Source: Bacillota bacterium | Lineage (GTDB): Bacteria; Bacillota; Clostridia; Lachnospirales; Lachnospiraceae | Length of the DNA stretch: 64,000 bases | Reading direction: 5' to 3' | NCBI GenBank assembly: GCA_023391695.1 | Contig: JAEWAK010000042.1 | Span: forward strand, 70,909 to 134,908 | In this document: in pieces, positions 55,454 through 64,000 of the stretch | Layout: every line of letters begins with the position of its first letter | Position numbering within the stretch: the stretch's first letter is position 1 | Notes under the pieces: generated by a model | What the model was told of the DNA's origin: nothing | Databases searched by the model: none | The model's input: the letters and a program-made list of their open reading frames with translations, nothing else | Translations under genes and position numbers: made by a program

Positions 55454-56368
55454 ATGAAAGTGCTGCATAAATTAATGAAACACCATGGAGTGATGGTCTG
55501 CATCTGTACCTATCTCGTAACCTGGTTTTTATTTGGATATATCTATTGCCGTATCGCCAATATCTCCCATGGCCAGTCCTTTGTATTTCAGGAGGATATC
55601 CTGTTACAGACGAAAAATATTGAATTTCAAAAAAAATTAAATATCCGGATAAATAATAATATAACCAGGGAATTATTTATTAACTACGATAAAAGTTTCA
55701 TCCTTATGAAAATGGCCAAAAGCAACAGTGCCCTTATAACCTATAACTTGTCCCCTGCCGGAATTAACCCTATAGGAGCTGTCTGGGCGGATTATTATAT
55801 TGCCAAGTGGAAGGCGGAGGGATTTAATTACTGCAGCGCAAGGATTCTTGCTCCTGGCCAGCTTATCACCGGCAGTACGAAATATGCGAAAATCCTGTTC
55901 AGCATTTACAGCATTCCTGCCGAAACCCTTACCGGCCTTAACTCAAAAGAACCGGTTTACCTTCCCGAACTCTATACCCGGTCAGTAAAAAAGCAACAGG
56001 AGTTTTATATCTGGGTCGATGAAAATGAATTTGATTTATTAAATGAGCAGTGGACCTTTACCGGAAATTCCAATAAATTTGCTTCCCTGGATTATGGGAA
56101 ATACTTTGTTTCAAATTCGGTCAATTTTTTTGATTCTGCCATTGATATTATTTACAATTACGAAACCCAGAAACAGTTTAAATATCCGTTGATAGATTTT
56201 CTGTATTTCAGTGCCGTTACCATAACGACTTTAGGCTATGGGGATATTCTTCCCAATTCCTCGCTGGTACGGGGGCTGGTTATGTCCGAAAGCATTATTG
56301 GGGCTATTATTCTGGCCATATCCATTTCCTTTTTGTATGACAGGATTAAGAATTGGAGGGTTGTGTGA
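55454..56368 (+). CDS. Two-helix potassium channel with large extracytoplasmic insert
   Basis: A 304-residue ion channel. The first membrane helix is at about residues 14-33, and the pore helix and selectivity filter TTLGYGD are at 258-264, followed by the second helix at about 273-297. The filter signature is that of K+ channels. Between the first helix and the pore lies a segment of about 200 residues, whereas KcsA-type channels have a short turret. This insert includes tyrosine- and lysine-rich beta-like sequence. Its C-terminus is short, so there is no RCK domain. Gating by the insert is speculation. Confidence 0.85.
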   Translation: MKVLHKLMKHHGVMVCICTYLVTWFLFGYIYCRIANISHGQSFVFQEDILLQTKNIEFQKKLNIRINNNITRELFINYDKSFILMKMAKSNSALITYNLSPAGINPIGAVWADYYIAKWKAEGFNYCSARILAPGQLITGSTKYAKILFSIYSIPAETLTGLNSKEPVYLPELYTRSVKKQQEFYIWVDENEFDLLNEQWTFTGNSNKFASLDYGKYFVSNSVNFFDSAIDIIYNYETQKQFKYPLIDFLYFSAVTITTLGYGDILPNSSLVRGLVMSESIIGAIILAISISFLYDRIKNWRVV

Positions 56369-56387
56369 TCAATAAACTCGAACGGAC

Positions 56388-56597
56388 GGCAGAAGGAAGG
56401 GTCCGGTATTAACTGAGTATGTAGAAGGAACCCCTATGTCACTATAGTTCCGAAAAATGTTTATAACAGCCTGAAAAGGGATAAACTCGCTTCGCTCAAA
56501 CAGTATCCCTTTTCAGGCCTGGCACATTTCCCGGGACTTAAGTGACATAAGGGACCCTTCTGATATACTCAGTTAATACCGGACCCTTCCTTCTGCC
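56388..56597. mobile_element. 210-bp inverted-repeat hairpin element (MITE-like)
   Basis: Perfect 33-bp terminal inverted repeats (56388-56420 and 56565-56597) continue inward with an imperfect pairing over the next 20 bases and a perfect inner 15-bp pair (56469-56483 with 56504-56518). No ORF is coherent. The ends share no sequence with the 40811-40974 element, so this is a distinct family. Confidence 0.6.
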
Positions 56598-56727
56598 TGT
56601 GTATTGTGCTTTGAATATTTTTTACTAGGATAAAATAAGACGTTCAAACCCGTTGAACGCCTTGATTTTATTGCAGCAGGATACTTTATTGAACTTATAT
56701 TGTGGCTGAATAGCCATCTTATACTTT

Positions 56728-57534
56728 TCATTCTATCCTTGGTTTATCCGGACAGCAATCCGGTTCTTTTGTTTTCGCCGACCGGGATAATTTTAAAAGA
56801 TAATAACACTCTTCCCTTGCCATATGGTCGGCCATGAGCGGCATAAGGGTTCCCAAAAGCCGGCTGTTAAGACGCTGTTCCAGTATTTCCTCCAACAATT
56901 CCTTAAAAGGCACCATAATTTCCTCTGCCTGTTCGTTTAACCTTTTAAGGGCAGGAAAACAATCTAGTCCGATACGTAAATATCCTTCAACTTGTACGGA
57001 TTTCATATATAAATCTGTAAATTCTTTCTCATACCAATTGTTTTTTCTTATCATATCTTTTTCAACCTCATCCAGGTTAGCAGCTACACCGGCGGCATGG
57101 CCGACCGCATCGGATAACCATAGAAGATGATAATGTATCGGGTGATAGATTGGATTTTCTCCTTCAGAGGCCGTACCAAGCACGATTAAATATTCCTCCA
57201 GCTCATTAATCATATGGTTGAAAAATGTGGAGGATAAATGAACTTTAATACCGGAAGTTAAGGTAAGGGAAAGAAGTTCTAATTTAAATTTCCTAAATTT
57301 ATATGTAACTTCGTATGCCTGCTGATTTAACTGGTTCAGTTCCGATTGGGAAAGCTGCTTTCTTGCTTTATCCAGTAATTCATCATAAATATCCATAAAT
57401 TTTTTTGCATTTTTTATCGCTTCCGCTTCATCCGGGGCAAGGGAATAATAGATAAATCTTGCATGGTCTCCCATGATCTGAAGCCAAAACCGGTGCTCAA
57501 AAAGTACTTCATTTGTTAACATAATATTTACCAA
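56728..57534 (-). CDS. DUF2935 protein (helical, metal-binding)
   Basis: A 268-residue all-helical protein of the DUF2935 family, which resembles two ferritin-like/hemerythrin-like repeats. His and Glu residues recur in both halves: FEHRFWLQIMGDHARF near the start and MADHMAREECYYL near the end, with LLWLSDAVGHAAG in between. A role in metal or oxygen sensing is plausible but unproven. The TTG at 57534 has GAGG six bases upstream; the ATG four codons later is too far. Confidence 0.75.
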   Translation of the reverse strand: MVNIMLTNEVLFEHRFWLQIMGDHARFIYYSLAPDEAEAIKNAKKFMDIYDELLDKARKQLSQSELNQLNQQAYEVTYKFRKFKLELLSLTLTSGIKVHLSSTFFNHMINELEEYLIVLGTASEGENPIYHPIHYHLLWLSDAVGHAAGVAANLDEVEKDMIRKNNWYEKEFTDLYMKSVQVEGYLRIGLDCFPALKRLNEQAEEIMVPFKELLEEILEQRLNSRLLGTLMPLMADHMAREECYYLLKLSRSAKTKEPDCCPDKPRIE

Positions 57535-57728
57535 TTAATACCTCACACTTTTTTATTTTATAGTATATGCGGTTTCTGCCCGTGATAATTATAAAATCAT
57601 TATTAATTTTTAAATTAACATCAGAAGTAAAAATATTGGCATAAATTGGTACAAACAGAAATTGAAAGAACCTTAAAGGAAAAAATTTACAAATCAGTAC
57701 AACAAATTGGAAAATTGGCAAAAAAACC

Positions 57729-57759
57729 TTGACCTAGAGTTATCTCTAGGAGATATAAT
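57729..57759 (+). promoter_or_regulatory. MerR-type promoter with 19-bp spacer and dyad
   Basis: TTGACC (57729-57734), 19 bases, TATAAT (57754-57759), with the palindrome CCTAGAGttatCTCTAGG at 57733-57750 between the boxes. A 19-bp spacer with a central dyad is the hallmark of MerR-family activated promoters. The dyad is similar to those of AdhR/NmlR-type carbonyl-stress regulators. The aldo/keto reductase is the target. Confidence 0.8.
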
Positions 57760-57822
57760 CAAGCTATGGATTGTAAACGGAAATTCCGTTAATAATAAAT
57801 AATCCAGGAAAAGAGGTATATT

Positions 57823-58740
57823 ATGAAAACAATCAGTATGTCAAACGGAGCTGTCCATGCTTCCGAAATTTCATTGGGTTGTATGAGAATAGCGGATTTA
57901 TCTGAGAAAGAAGCGGCAAACTTAATTCAGACCGCATTAGAGGAAGGCATTAATTTTTTTGATCATGCCGACATATATGCCGGCGGTAAATCCGAAGAAT
58001 TATTTGCCAAAGCACTCGGTATGAACAAAAACCTCCGCGAAGATATGATCATCCAGACAAAATGCGGTATCCGCCCGGGCTTCTTCGATTTTTCCAAAGA
58101 ACATATTTTAGAAGCTGTAGACGGCAGTTTAAAGCGCCTGAATACGGAATATATTGACGTATTGCTGCTGCACCGGCCCGATGCCCTGGTTGAACCGGAA
58201 GAGGTTGCAAAAGCCTTCGATCAGTTACTTGGCAGCGGAAAAGTACGGAATTTTGGCGTAAGCAACCAGAATCCCATGCAGATCGAACTTTTGAGCCGTT
58301 ATTTAAATCAAAAAATAATAGCCAACCAGTTACAGTTAAGCATTACCAATACCGGAATGATCGATGCCGGTCTAAACGTTAACATGGAAATTGACAGCTC
58401 CGTAGTCCGTGACGGAAGTATCCTTGACTACTGCCGTTTAAAGAATATTACCATCCAGGCATGGTCTCCTTTCCAATACGGTTTCTTTGAAGGGGTATTT
58501 TTAAATAATGCTAAATTCCCTGAATTGAATAAGAAGATTGATGAAATTGCGGAAGCAAAAGGGGTAACCAATTCCGCCATTGTAGTTGCATGGATTTTAA
58601 GGCATCCTGCCAAGATCCAGACCATCGTAGGAACCACCAACGCAAACCGCCTGAAGGATATCTGCAAAGCTTCCGAGGTGGAATTGACAAGACAGGAATG
58701 GTATGAAATATACAGGGCTGCCGGGAATAAACTTCCGTAA
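57823..58740 (+). CDS. Aldo/keto reductase
   Basis: A 305-residue NADPH-dependent reductase. The catalytic tetrad is visible: D and Y in FFDHADIYAGG, K in IQTKCGIRPG and H in LLLHRPDALV. It resembles YdhF-type enzymes. It reduces aldehydes or ketones. Its promoter has a MerR-type operator, suggesting induction by reactive carbonyls. The regulator is not in the window. Confidence 0.9.
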   Translation: MKTISMSNGAVHASEISLGCMRIADLSEKEAANLIQTALEEGINFFDHADIYAGGKSEELFAKALGMNKNLREDMIIQTKCGIRPGFFDFSKEHILEAVDGSLKRLNTEYIDVLLLHRPDALVEPEEVAKAFDQLLGSGKVRNFGVSNQNPMQIELLSRYLNQKIIANQLQLSITNTGMIDAGLNVNMEIDSSVVRDGSILDYCRLKNITIQAWSPFQYGFFEGVFLNNAKFPELNKKIDEIAEAKGVTNSAIVVAWILRHPAKIQTIVGTTNANRLKDICKASEVELTRQEWYEIYRAAGNKLP

Positions 58741-58749
58741 GTCTGTTAA

Positions 58750-58817
58750 AAAGCCGCTTAAAACTTTCGGTTACCGGTACCTGCTACGGTTAATCAAATG
58801 TTTTTAAGCGGTTTTTT
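58750..58817. terminator. Terminator between aldo/keto reductase and chitinase
   Basis: AAGCCGCTTAAAA pairs with TTTTTAAGCGGTTTTTT around a loop of about 35 bases, with T-run at 58811-58817. It ends the aldo/keto reductase transcript and may also serve the convergent GH18 gene. Confidence 0.75.
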
Positions 58818-58889
58818 AATTTCTGTATGTCATTTTGCCGGAACAATTCTGACTAAAAAAATAACCGGAATAATAATCCCAATAGTATC

Positions 58890-60089
58890 CTATCCCTGCA
58901 GACCATAAAATAGAGCATTCAATAAAATTCTATTCGGATCCTGGCTAAGTTCCCATATCATTGCGCCGCCCAATCCTTTTGATCTAATATACCCGGCCTT
59001 TAAGTAAATCGATTCCTCGTCATCATAACTGATAAAAGTGTTGCCGTTAAAGAGCCAGGGTACCTTGGACTGCGTATGGAAGTACCTGGTAAATTCCGGT
59101 TTTTTCAGGTAATAAGCCGCAATATCGCTATAGTTGATGGAAGAACTCCCTTTATATCGCTGGTACAAACCGTTATTTATGTCAGCCACTCCACTGTATA
59201 TATGTCCGTAAAAAGGAACACCCATGACAATTTTATCAGCCGGAAATCCGGCATTTAGCCACATATTGACACTTTGGTCCACACTCCACTTAAATTGGGG
59301 AGAAACATCCTTATTAGGAAACAAAGGAGCGTTAAAATCCGTATATTTATCCCAGCTTCCATGAACATCATAGGTCATGATATTTCCATAATCCACATAT
59401 TTCTCCAGGATATTCAGTTCCGTATTGCTGATATAGGTCTCGGCCCCTGCCCCTGCAAAGGAAAGAATATAATGTTTACCGTCTTTCATTCCCCTTGCAT
59501 CCAGCTTCTCCCGCAGCTTCTTCATCAACAGGGTAAAATTTTGTTTATCTTCCGGTCTGCTGACGTTAGTGTTTAATCCTCCTCCCACCGGATACTCCCA
59601 ATCGATGTCTACGCCTTCAAATCCATATTTCACAATAAACTCCACACAACTGTCCGCAAAAGCTGTCCTGGATGCATTGTTAAGTGCTGCATCGGAAAAC
59701 CTGCCTGACCAGGCCCAGCCTCCAACTGAAATAATTGTTTTAAGTCCGGGATATTTTTTCTTTAACTCATTTAACTTTGCAAAATTTTCGAAATCAACAT
59801 CCGGATAACCCGGCGTAATTCTTAAATCACAGCCGATGTTGGCAAATGCATAATTGATGTGGGTCAATTTACCGGCATCAATCCTGTCCGGATAAAAACA
59901 GGAATAGGCCGCCCATGCGGCATAATAACCTACTATTTTTGTTTCTGAAATCTTGAAGCCTATGGGGGCTTTCGGAACCGCCTTATCCGGTTTTACCGCA
60001 AAAATACCGGATTGATAAGAATTAATTATCACAAAAATAATGATTAATATTACTACATATCGTTGTTTTTTCTCTGGGAACTTTTTCAC
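58890..60089 (-). CDS. GH18 chitinase-like enzyme, membrane-anchored or exported
   Basis: A 399-residue single-domain GH18 protein. An N-terminal hydrophobic segment (residues about 11-31) acts as signal or anchor. The catalytic motif FEGVDIDWEYP retains the full DxDxE, and YAFANIG and WAWSGRFS are typical of bacterial chitinases. No chitin-binding domain follows. GTG start at 60089 with GAGG eight bases upstream. It may process N-acetylglucosamine-containing polymers outside the cell. Confidence 0.88.
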   Translation of the reverse strand: MKKFPEKKQRYVVILIIIFVIINSYQSGIFAVKPDKAVPKAPIGFKISETKIVGYYAAWAAYSCFYPDRIDAGKLTHINYAFANIGCDLRITPGYPDVDFENFAKLNELKKKYPGLKTIISVGGWAWSGRFSDAALNNASRTAFADSCVEFIVKYGFEGVDIDWEYPVGGGLNTNVSRPEDKQNFTLLMKKLREKLDARGMKDGKHYILSFAGAGAETYISNTELNILEKYVDYGNIMTYDVHGSWDKYTDFNAPLFPNKDVSPQFKWSVDQSVNMWLNAGFPADKIVMGVPFYGHIYSGVADINNGLYQRYKGSSSINYSDIAAYYLKKPEFTRYFHTQSKVPWLFNGNTFISYDDEESIYLKAGYIRSKGLGGAMIWELSQDPNRILLNALFYGLQG

Positions 60090-60427
60090 CTGAATTACCT
60101 CATCCTTAATTTTATAAAATTGAAAAAGCAGATAAACGAAATAACCGTCTTTTATTGCCGGTAAAATATTTAGTTATTATAAATTTAGGTTATCAACCGT
60201 AAAAGGCAATGTCAACGAATAACCTTTCTTTAATCCCTAGTATATTATGGTAATTCCGGATGGTTCCTGTACGGATCAGAAAGAGAAGCGCCATGGGTAT
60301 TCCCGCAGATTTTTTTGTCCAGGACACAATTTCTATAATATTTAAAATATAAAATAAATGGAATACATAAACTTTAGAACTCAAGGAACACTAGTAGAGA
60401 AAAAATAATTTTAAGGAGATGAAAAAA
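60090..60427. other. Divergent intergenic region
   Basis: Between the chitinase and the DUF2512 gene, so it should hold two promoters. On the minus strand TTGACA (60210-60215) lies 17 bases before TAACCT, a possible weak chitinase promoter. A 63-residue ORF within has no ribosome site and looks spurious. Confidence 0.35.
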
Positions 60428-60799
60428 ATGAAACATATTTATGCAGTTTTAATTAAATATGTCATGGTTACAGTGATAACCGGTGTTGTACTTGGCGGGC
60501 TCACCAATTTAACTTTCGGTGATATATTGTATATCTCTGCTGCAGTCACAATTCTAGCCTATATTATAGGTGACCTGTTGATCTTATCTGCAACCAATAA
60601 TACCGTTGCTACTATTTCAGATTTTGTACTTTCATTGGTAGTTATCTATCTGTTTAATTTTTTATGGACTACAAAAATGATAACCTTTGGGGATGCATTG
60701 ATTACGGCACTGGTAATCGGAGTAGGCGAGTGGTTTTTCCATAAATACGTTTACAACAGGGTTTTTCCTAAAACGCCGGATGAAGGCAGTAATATTTAA
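60428..60799 (+). CDS. DUF2512 (YndM-like) membrane protein
   Basis: A 123-residue protein with four hydrophobic helices, of the DUF2512/YndM family found in spore formers. The signature GDLLILSATNNTVATISDF and the C-terminal GEWFFHKYV fit. Function unknown. The second ATG at 60428 is chosen because AAGGAG directly abuts the first. Confidence 0.8.
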   Translation: MKHIYAVLIKYVMVTVITGVVLGGLTNLTFGDILYISAAVTILAYIIGDLLILSATNNTVATISDFVLSLVVIYLFNFLWTTKMITFGDALITALVIGVGEWFFHKYVYNRVFPKTPDEGSNI

Positions 60800-60943
60800 G
60801 CAATATAACAACAAAATTGAATCGGTATTATTTAGGGTTAAATGGGCTGTTCTTAAAATCAGAATATACCTGCAAGACGTATGGCAGGTTCCTGCATCTG
60901 AGATTTTAACAGCCCAATTTATTTCAATTGCGGGGTATTTGAT

Positions 60944-61849
60944 ATGTTTACGGATAAAAGATTAACCAGGGCTTATAAAAAAGCTAAAGTAGAATTCTTT
61001 GATGAAAATTCAAAATATATATTTTTCAGTGACTGTCACAGGGGTGACGACAGCGTATCCGATGAATTTGCAAGGAATCAGATCGTTTTCCTGCGTGCCC
61101 TTGAGTATTATAACAAGAATAAATATACTTATGTGGAAGTCGGGGATGGGGATGAACTTTGGGAATACCCGGACTTTAAAGTGATCCGTCTGGCCCACAG
61201 TGACGTATTTCTGGGCCTTAAGAAGTTTTGCGACGATAACCGGCTGCGTATCCTTTATGGCAACCATAACATCTATTTAAAGAATAAATATTATGTCAGA
61301 AATAATTACTATAACTATTATGACGAATATAACCAGGACAAACAGGAGCTTTTTAACGGTATCATTCCCTATGAAGCCATGGTACTCAAGAATAAAACTA
61401 CAAATCAGGAAATATTCATTGTCCACGGTCATCAGGGAGATCTTATGAATGACCAGCTTTGGGTCATTTCTATGTTTATGCTGCGATATTTCTGGCGTTA
61501 TCTCCATGTTGTGGGTTTTCATAACCCGGCAAGTCCGGCCAAGAACCTGTATAAACGCCATAAGATTGAAAAAACCTATAAGAAATGGATAAGAATGCAT
61601 AAGAGAATACTTATCTGCGGCCATACCCACAGGCCCAGGTTCCCCAAGAAGAAGGAGCTTCCTTACTTTAATACCGGCTGCAGTATTCATACCAAAGGCA
61701 TTACCGGTATTGAAATAATCGGCGGCAAAATATTAATGGTGGACTGGAGAATACGTACGGACGACAAAGGCGGCCTTGAAATCGTCCGTACCGTAATGAG
61801 GGGACCGGAACCCATTGAAAAGTACAGTTTAAAAAACTATCCTTATTAA
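60944..61849 (+). CDS. Calcineurin-type metallophosphoesterase
   Basis: A 301-residue enzyme with five phosphoesterase motifs: FFSDCHRGDDS, VGDGDELWE, YGNHNIYL, FIVHGHQGD and CGHTHRPRFP. The Asp, His and Asn ligands of a two-metal centre are all present. Cytoplasmic. Substrate could be a nucleotide, a lipid phosphate or UDP-sugar. GGGG precedes the ATG with suitable spacing. Confidence 0.87.
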   Translation: MFTDKRLTRAYKKAKVEFFDENSKYIFFSDCHRGDDSVSDEFARNQIVFLRALEYYNKNKYTYVEVGDGDELWEYPDFKVIRLAHSDVFLGLKKFCDDNRLRILYGNHNIYLKNKYYVRNNYYNYYDEYNQDKQELFNGIIPYEAMVLKNKTTNQEIFIVHGHQGDLMNDQLWVISMFMLRYFWRYLHVVGFHNPASPAKNLYKRHKIEKTYKKWIRMHKRILICGHTHRPRFPKKKELPYFNTGCSIHTKGITGIEIIGGKILMVDWRIRTDDKGGLEIVRTVMRGPEPIEKYSLKNYPY

Positions 61850-61851
61850 TA

Positions 61852-61866
61852 TTCAGACACACCCTA
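61852..61866. repeat. Solo terminus of the 40.8-kb TIR element
   Basis: Fifteen bases, ttcagacacacccta, match the end of the 40811-40974 element. No second terminus is seen within the next few hundred bases. The copy directly follows the metallophosphoesterase stop and covers the stop codon of the convergent isomerase gene. Confidence 0.5.
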
Positions 61867-62694
61867 ACTATAAATTATAAGCAGGTTCCTGATATAATCA
61901 AGACTGATCTTTAAATCAAAATAACTGTCTCTCCCATAAGCTAAATCATGATCTGCCAAAATCCATTCGGGGCTGCAGGACCGGATTTGTTTCATAAGGG
62001 ACGGTATATTGGCAATGCCGTAACCCGTCGGCCTGAACTCAAAAAAGCTGTGTTGTGCATCCCCCTTTTGGGAATTAAGTTCAAATACGTTGCCAACCTT
62101 GGTAATATCCTCCGCATAATAATCTTTTAAGTGGATTATGGGACAGCGCTGCCTGTATTCATCCAGGAAATATACCGGACTGGCACCTCCAATCGCCATC
62201 CAGCCTAAATCCGGTTCAAAGGCAAGGTTCTCAGCAGGAACATGATCCAGTATTACTTCCAGGAAGTATTTATCTTCCGATTTGTAAGCCAGTTCCCGGT
62301 CATGGTTATGGTATAACAGTGTGATACCGTTTTCACGGCAGCATTTCCCGATCCGGTTGACATCCTCTAAATATTGGTTTACCAGATTCCAATCCGAAAA
62401 CTTTTCTTTCGGCAGACCGTTTATGGTAATAAATCTGCACCCTACCTCCTTATGCCTTGCAATGGTACCATCGATATCCTTCTTAAATTCATAATAATCC
62501 ACATGGTTGCCCACGGCCTCCAGTTTCAGCTGGTCCAGTTTTTCGCGGATTTTCTTTGGTTCATTACCGAAAAACCCCAGAAATTCAATTCCTTCAAAGC
62601 CTAATCCCTTTAATTTTTCCAATACGGAAAACAAATCCTTTTCACACTCTTCCCGCAGGATAAATAAGGGTGCTGCCAGTTTTACATGCTTCAT
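61864..62694 (-). CDS. Sugar phosphate isomerase/epimerase family (TIM barrel)
   Basis: A 276-residue AP-endonuclease-2 barrel. Metal-ligand features include E in GIEFLGFFG, H in LLYHNHDRE, E and D in FEPDLGWM, H in IIHLKDYYA and D near the end. It is a lone gene, convergent with the metallophosphoesterase gene. The ATG at 62694 has AGGCGG eight bases upstream. Its TAG stop lies inside the repeat terminus at 61852-61866. Confidence 0.82.
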   Translation of the reverse strand: MKHVKLAAPLFILREECEKDLFSVLEKLKGLGFEGIEFLGFFGNEPKKIREKLDQLKLEAVGNHVDYYEFKKDIDGTIARHKEVGCRFITINGLPKEKFSDWNLVNQYLEDVNRIGKCCRENGITLLYHNHDRELAYKSEDKYFLEVILDHVPAENLAFEPDLGWMAIGGASPVYFLDEYRQRCPIIHLKDYYAEDITKVGNVFELNSQKGDAQHSFFEFRPTGYGIANIPSLMKQIRSCSPEWILADHDLAYGRDSYFDLKISLDYIRNLLIIYS

Positions 62695-62817
62695 AATACA
62701 TACCGCCTTTTTATCAGATTGATTTATACCTGAATTTCTTTTAATAACAGCATATACATAATATAAATGCAAGTCAATAAGCCTGGCAAAACTATACAGG
62801 ATACTACATCATTAAGC

Positions 62818-63867
62818 TTAACTTATCCATACTCCGTCTTTGTTTATAATCCATTTCTCTTTCTCGTACTCTGCAGTTACCTTGTCTGAACCTATGGCTC
62901 CCAGGCCGCTTCTCCACTTTTCAATACCGCAGGTTATTTTTTTATCCTTTTCATGATAAACAGGATTTTTGATTTTGATCAGGATTCCCTTTTCAAAATA
63001 AAGATTCTCTTTATCAATGAGCCCTTCTTCAGCCAGTTCCTCAAAGGTACCTTCCTTGATTTCCAGGCCATATTTTTCTTTTAAATCATTTAACAGCTTC
63101 TCTTTTTCCATACTTGAAAGGTTCTTAAGTTCCGAGGTATCAAGGGCAAGGATTTCAATATCCCCGTTCAACCCCGGGTCATCCTTATATATGTCATCAA
63201 TTATTGATAAATACCCTTCAACCAGCATATCCTCCAGAACCTTTATACTATAGGCAGATATCTGGGCGGGATAGGATTCCATAATAACCCCGTTATAGGC
63301 TATTTCTACCATATCCCCTGCCTGAATGCTTTCAAGCTCTGTTTTTTGCCCGTCCTTGTCATAGATAAGGGCCCCGGCGGTGTTTACTGAAATCTTATCG
63401 GATGACTTAAATTCATTACTGTTTTTATCCGGCATTACAAGCAGCCCTGAATTCGTATCAAGAACCAGTGCCTGAAAATTTGTCAGGGAAATCTGTTTTA
63501 AATAATTTATATCAATTCCCGAAGAATCCGTTTTATAAATATTATCTTTATATTCGATGGTATTTTCATTTATTACGTTAAATTTATCTGCTTCCCTATT
63601 TCCATCCATAAAAGCGATGGTATAAATCGGGGAAGGTTTTTCCTTTGCGGCTGCTTCCTTAACATAATTAATACTTTTCAGCTTATTGTACAGTTCTTTC
63701 GTCTTCTCCCCGTCAAGTGTTACAGCATTGCCCGCAACCTGATCCGTGACTTTAATTGTGTCAAATTTAATTTCCATTGCACCAAAGGATAACCCCGCTT
63801 TTGCACAGCCGGTTCCAAGTACGCAGATCAACAGTAAACTTATCACAAAATAAAATAGTTTATTCAT
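62818..63867 (-). CDS. Lipoprotein with DUF3221-like domain
   Basis: A 349-residue exported lipoprotein; the signal ends with lipobox LGTGC at C21. Residues of about 150-215 (LDTNSGLLVMPDKNS, SIQAGDMVEIAYNG) resemble the OB-like DUF3221 domain. The C-terminal 40 residues (CGIEKWRSGLGAIGSD...DGVWIS) form a small repeated type of module seen in other Firmicute lipoproteins. Function unknown. No strong ribosome site is seen before the ATG. Confidence 0.7.
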   Translation of the reverse strand: MNKLFYFVISLLLICVLGTGCAKAGLSFGAMEIKFDTIKVTDQVAGNAVTLDGEKTKELYNKLKSINYVKEAAAKEKPSPIYTIAFMDGNREADKFNVINENTIEYKDNIYKTDSSGIDINYLKQISLTNFQALVLDTNSGLLVMPDKNSNEFKSSDKISVNTAGALIYDKDGQKTELESIQAGDMVEIAYNGVIMESYPAQISAYSIKVLEDMLVEGYLSIIDDIYKDDPGLNGDIEILALDTSELKNLSSMEKEKLLNDLKEKYGLEIKEGTFEELAEEGLIDKENLYFEKGILIKIKNPVYHEKDKKITCGIEKWRSGLGAIGSDKVTAEYEKEKWIINKDGVWIS

Positions 63868-64000
63868 TATATTACGTATAATCCAATTATCTCAGATGGT
63901 AATTGGATTTTTCCTTTCTCCCAGATTCTCTGGGCATTTTAATCCATCTCTGATATATTTTGAAAAGGCACTGTGGATCTGTATCTATTTTTTTACAGCT
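63868..64000. other. Window end, upstream region of the lipoprotein gene
   Basis: A/T-rich sequence that should contain the promoter of the minus-strand lipoprotein gene. No coding signal or clear -35/-10 pair was placed. Confidence 0.3.

Noticed and set aside
60193..60384. 63-residue minus-strand ORF in the chitinase upstream gap
   Set aside because: No ribosome site and no recognisable motif; probably random in A/T-rich DNA.
1..64000. tRNA, rRNA, CRISPR array, T-box leader, transposase or prophage genes
   Set aside because: I looked for cloverleaf ends, regular spaced repeats, the T-box GGTGG word and transposase or phage motifs and saw none convincing.

Overview
The window looks like the chromosome of an endospore-forming, low- to mid-GC Firmicute, most probably a Clostridia member close to Lachnospiraceae. 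The evidence is the codon and base composition, strong AGGAGG-type ribosome sites, spore-lytic enzymes (two LysM-GH18 proteins, a CwlC-type amidase), a spore photoproduct lyase, FeoA/FeoB, BlaI/M56 signalling and many carbohydrate genes. I saw no prophage, IS transposase, CRISPR array, tRNA or rRNA.

Layout. 1-1 kb: end of an OhrR/MarR regulator and a small DUF2892 membrane protein. 1.1-2.9 kb: ABC exporter. 3.1-6.6 kb: two tandem LysM-GH18 proteins (the first has lost its catalytic aspartates) and a convergent amidase. 6.8-9.7 kb: lysine ABC importer under a clear L-box lysine riboswitch with its own promoter and terminator. 9.8-13 kb: feoAB, bracketed by a pair of related hairpin repeats, with a convergent DtxR-type regulator. 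13.1-16.3 kb: AlkC-like DNA glycosylase and FtsH. 16.6-19.1 kb: BlaI repressor plus an unusual M56 peptidase-LytR/CpsA/Psr fusion, with twin operators on the promoter. 19.3-20.9 kb: glutathione peroxidase, a candidate structured RNA and an unassigned cysteine-peptidase-like protein.

21.1-38.3 kb is a large minus-strand catabolic block. It runs LacI regulator, two GntR regulators, sugar-binding protein, two permeases, three paralogous cytoplasmic GHL6-like glycoside hydrolases with a beta-galactosidase trimerisation-type domain, a TIM-barrel isomerase, two hydroxyacid dehydrogenases and a type-2 glycerate kinase. The order suggests import of a glycoside, intracellular cleavage, and channelling of a hydroxypyruvate/tartronate-semialdehyde-like product to 2-phosphoglycerate. 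The substrate cannot be read from sequence.

38.6-40.5 kb: agmatine to putrescine (AguB, AguA). 40.6-41.0 kb: repeat-rich gap with a 164-bp terminal-inverted-repeat element. 41.1-43.7 kb: nucleosidase-like protein, spore photoproduct lyase, short-chain dehydrogenase. 43.9-46 kb: DUF362 protein, a tiny Ser/Lys-rich protein, isochorismatase-like hydrolase. 46.2-50.1 kb: Gfo/Idh/MocA oxidoreductase with two TIM-barrel isomerases, divergent from an AraC regulator. 50.3-52 kb: WG-repeat lipoprotein. 52.2-55.2 kb: phospholipase C-like protein, GT4 glycosyltransferase and radical SAM/SPASM enzyme in a tight operon. 55.5-56.6 kb: potassium channel with a large extracytoplasmic insert, then a 210-bp near-perfect hairpin element. 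56.7-64 kb: DUF2935, aldo/keto reductase behind a MerR-type promoter, active GH18 chitinase, DUF2512 protein, metallophosphoesterase, another isomerase and a lipoprotein.
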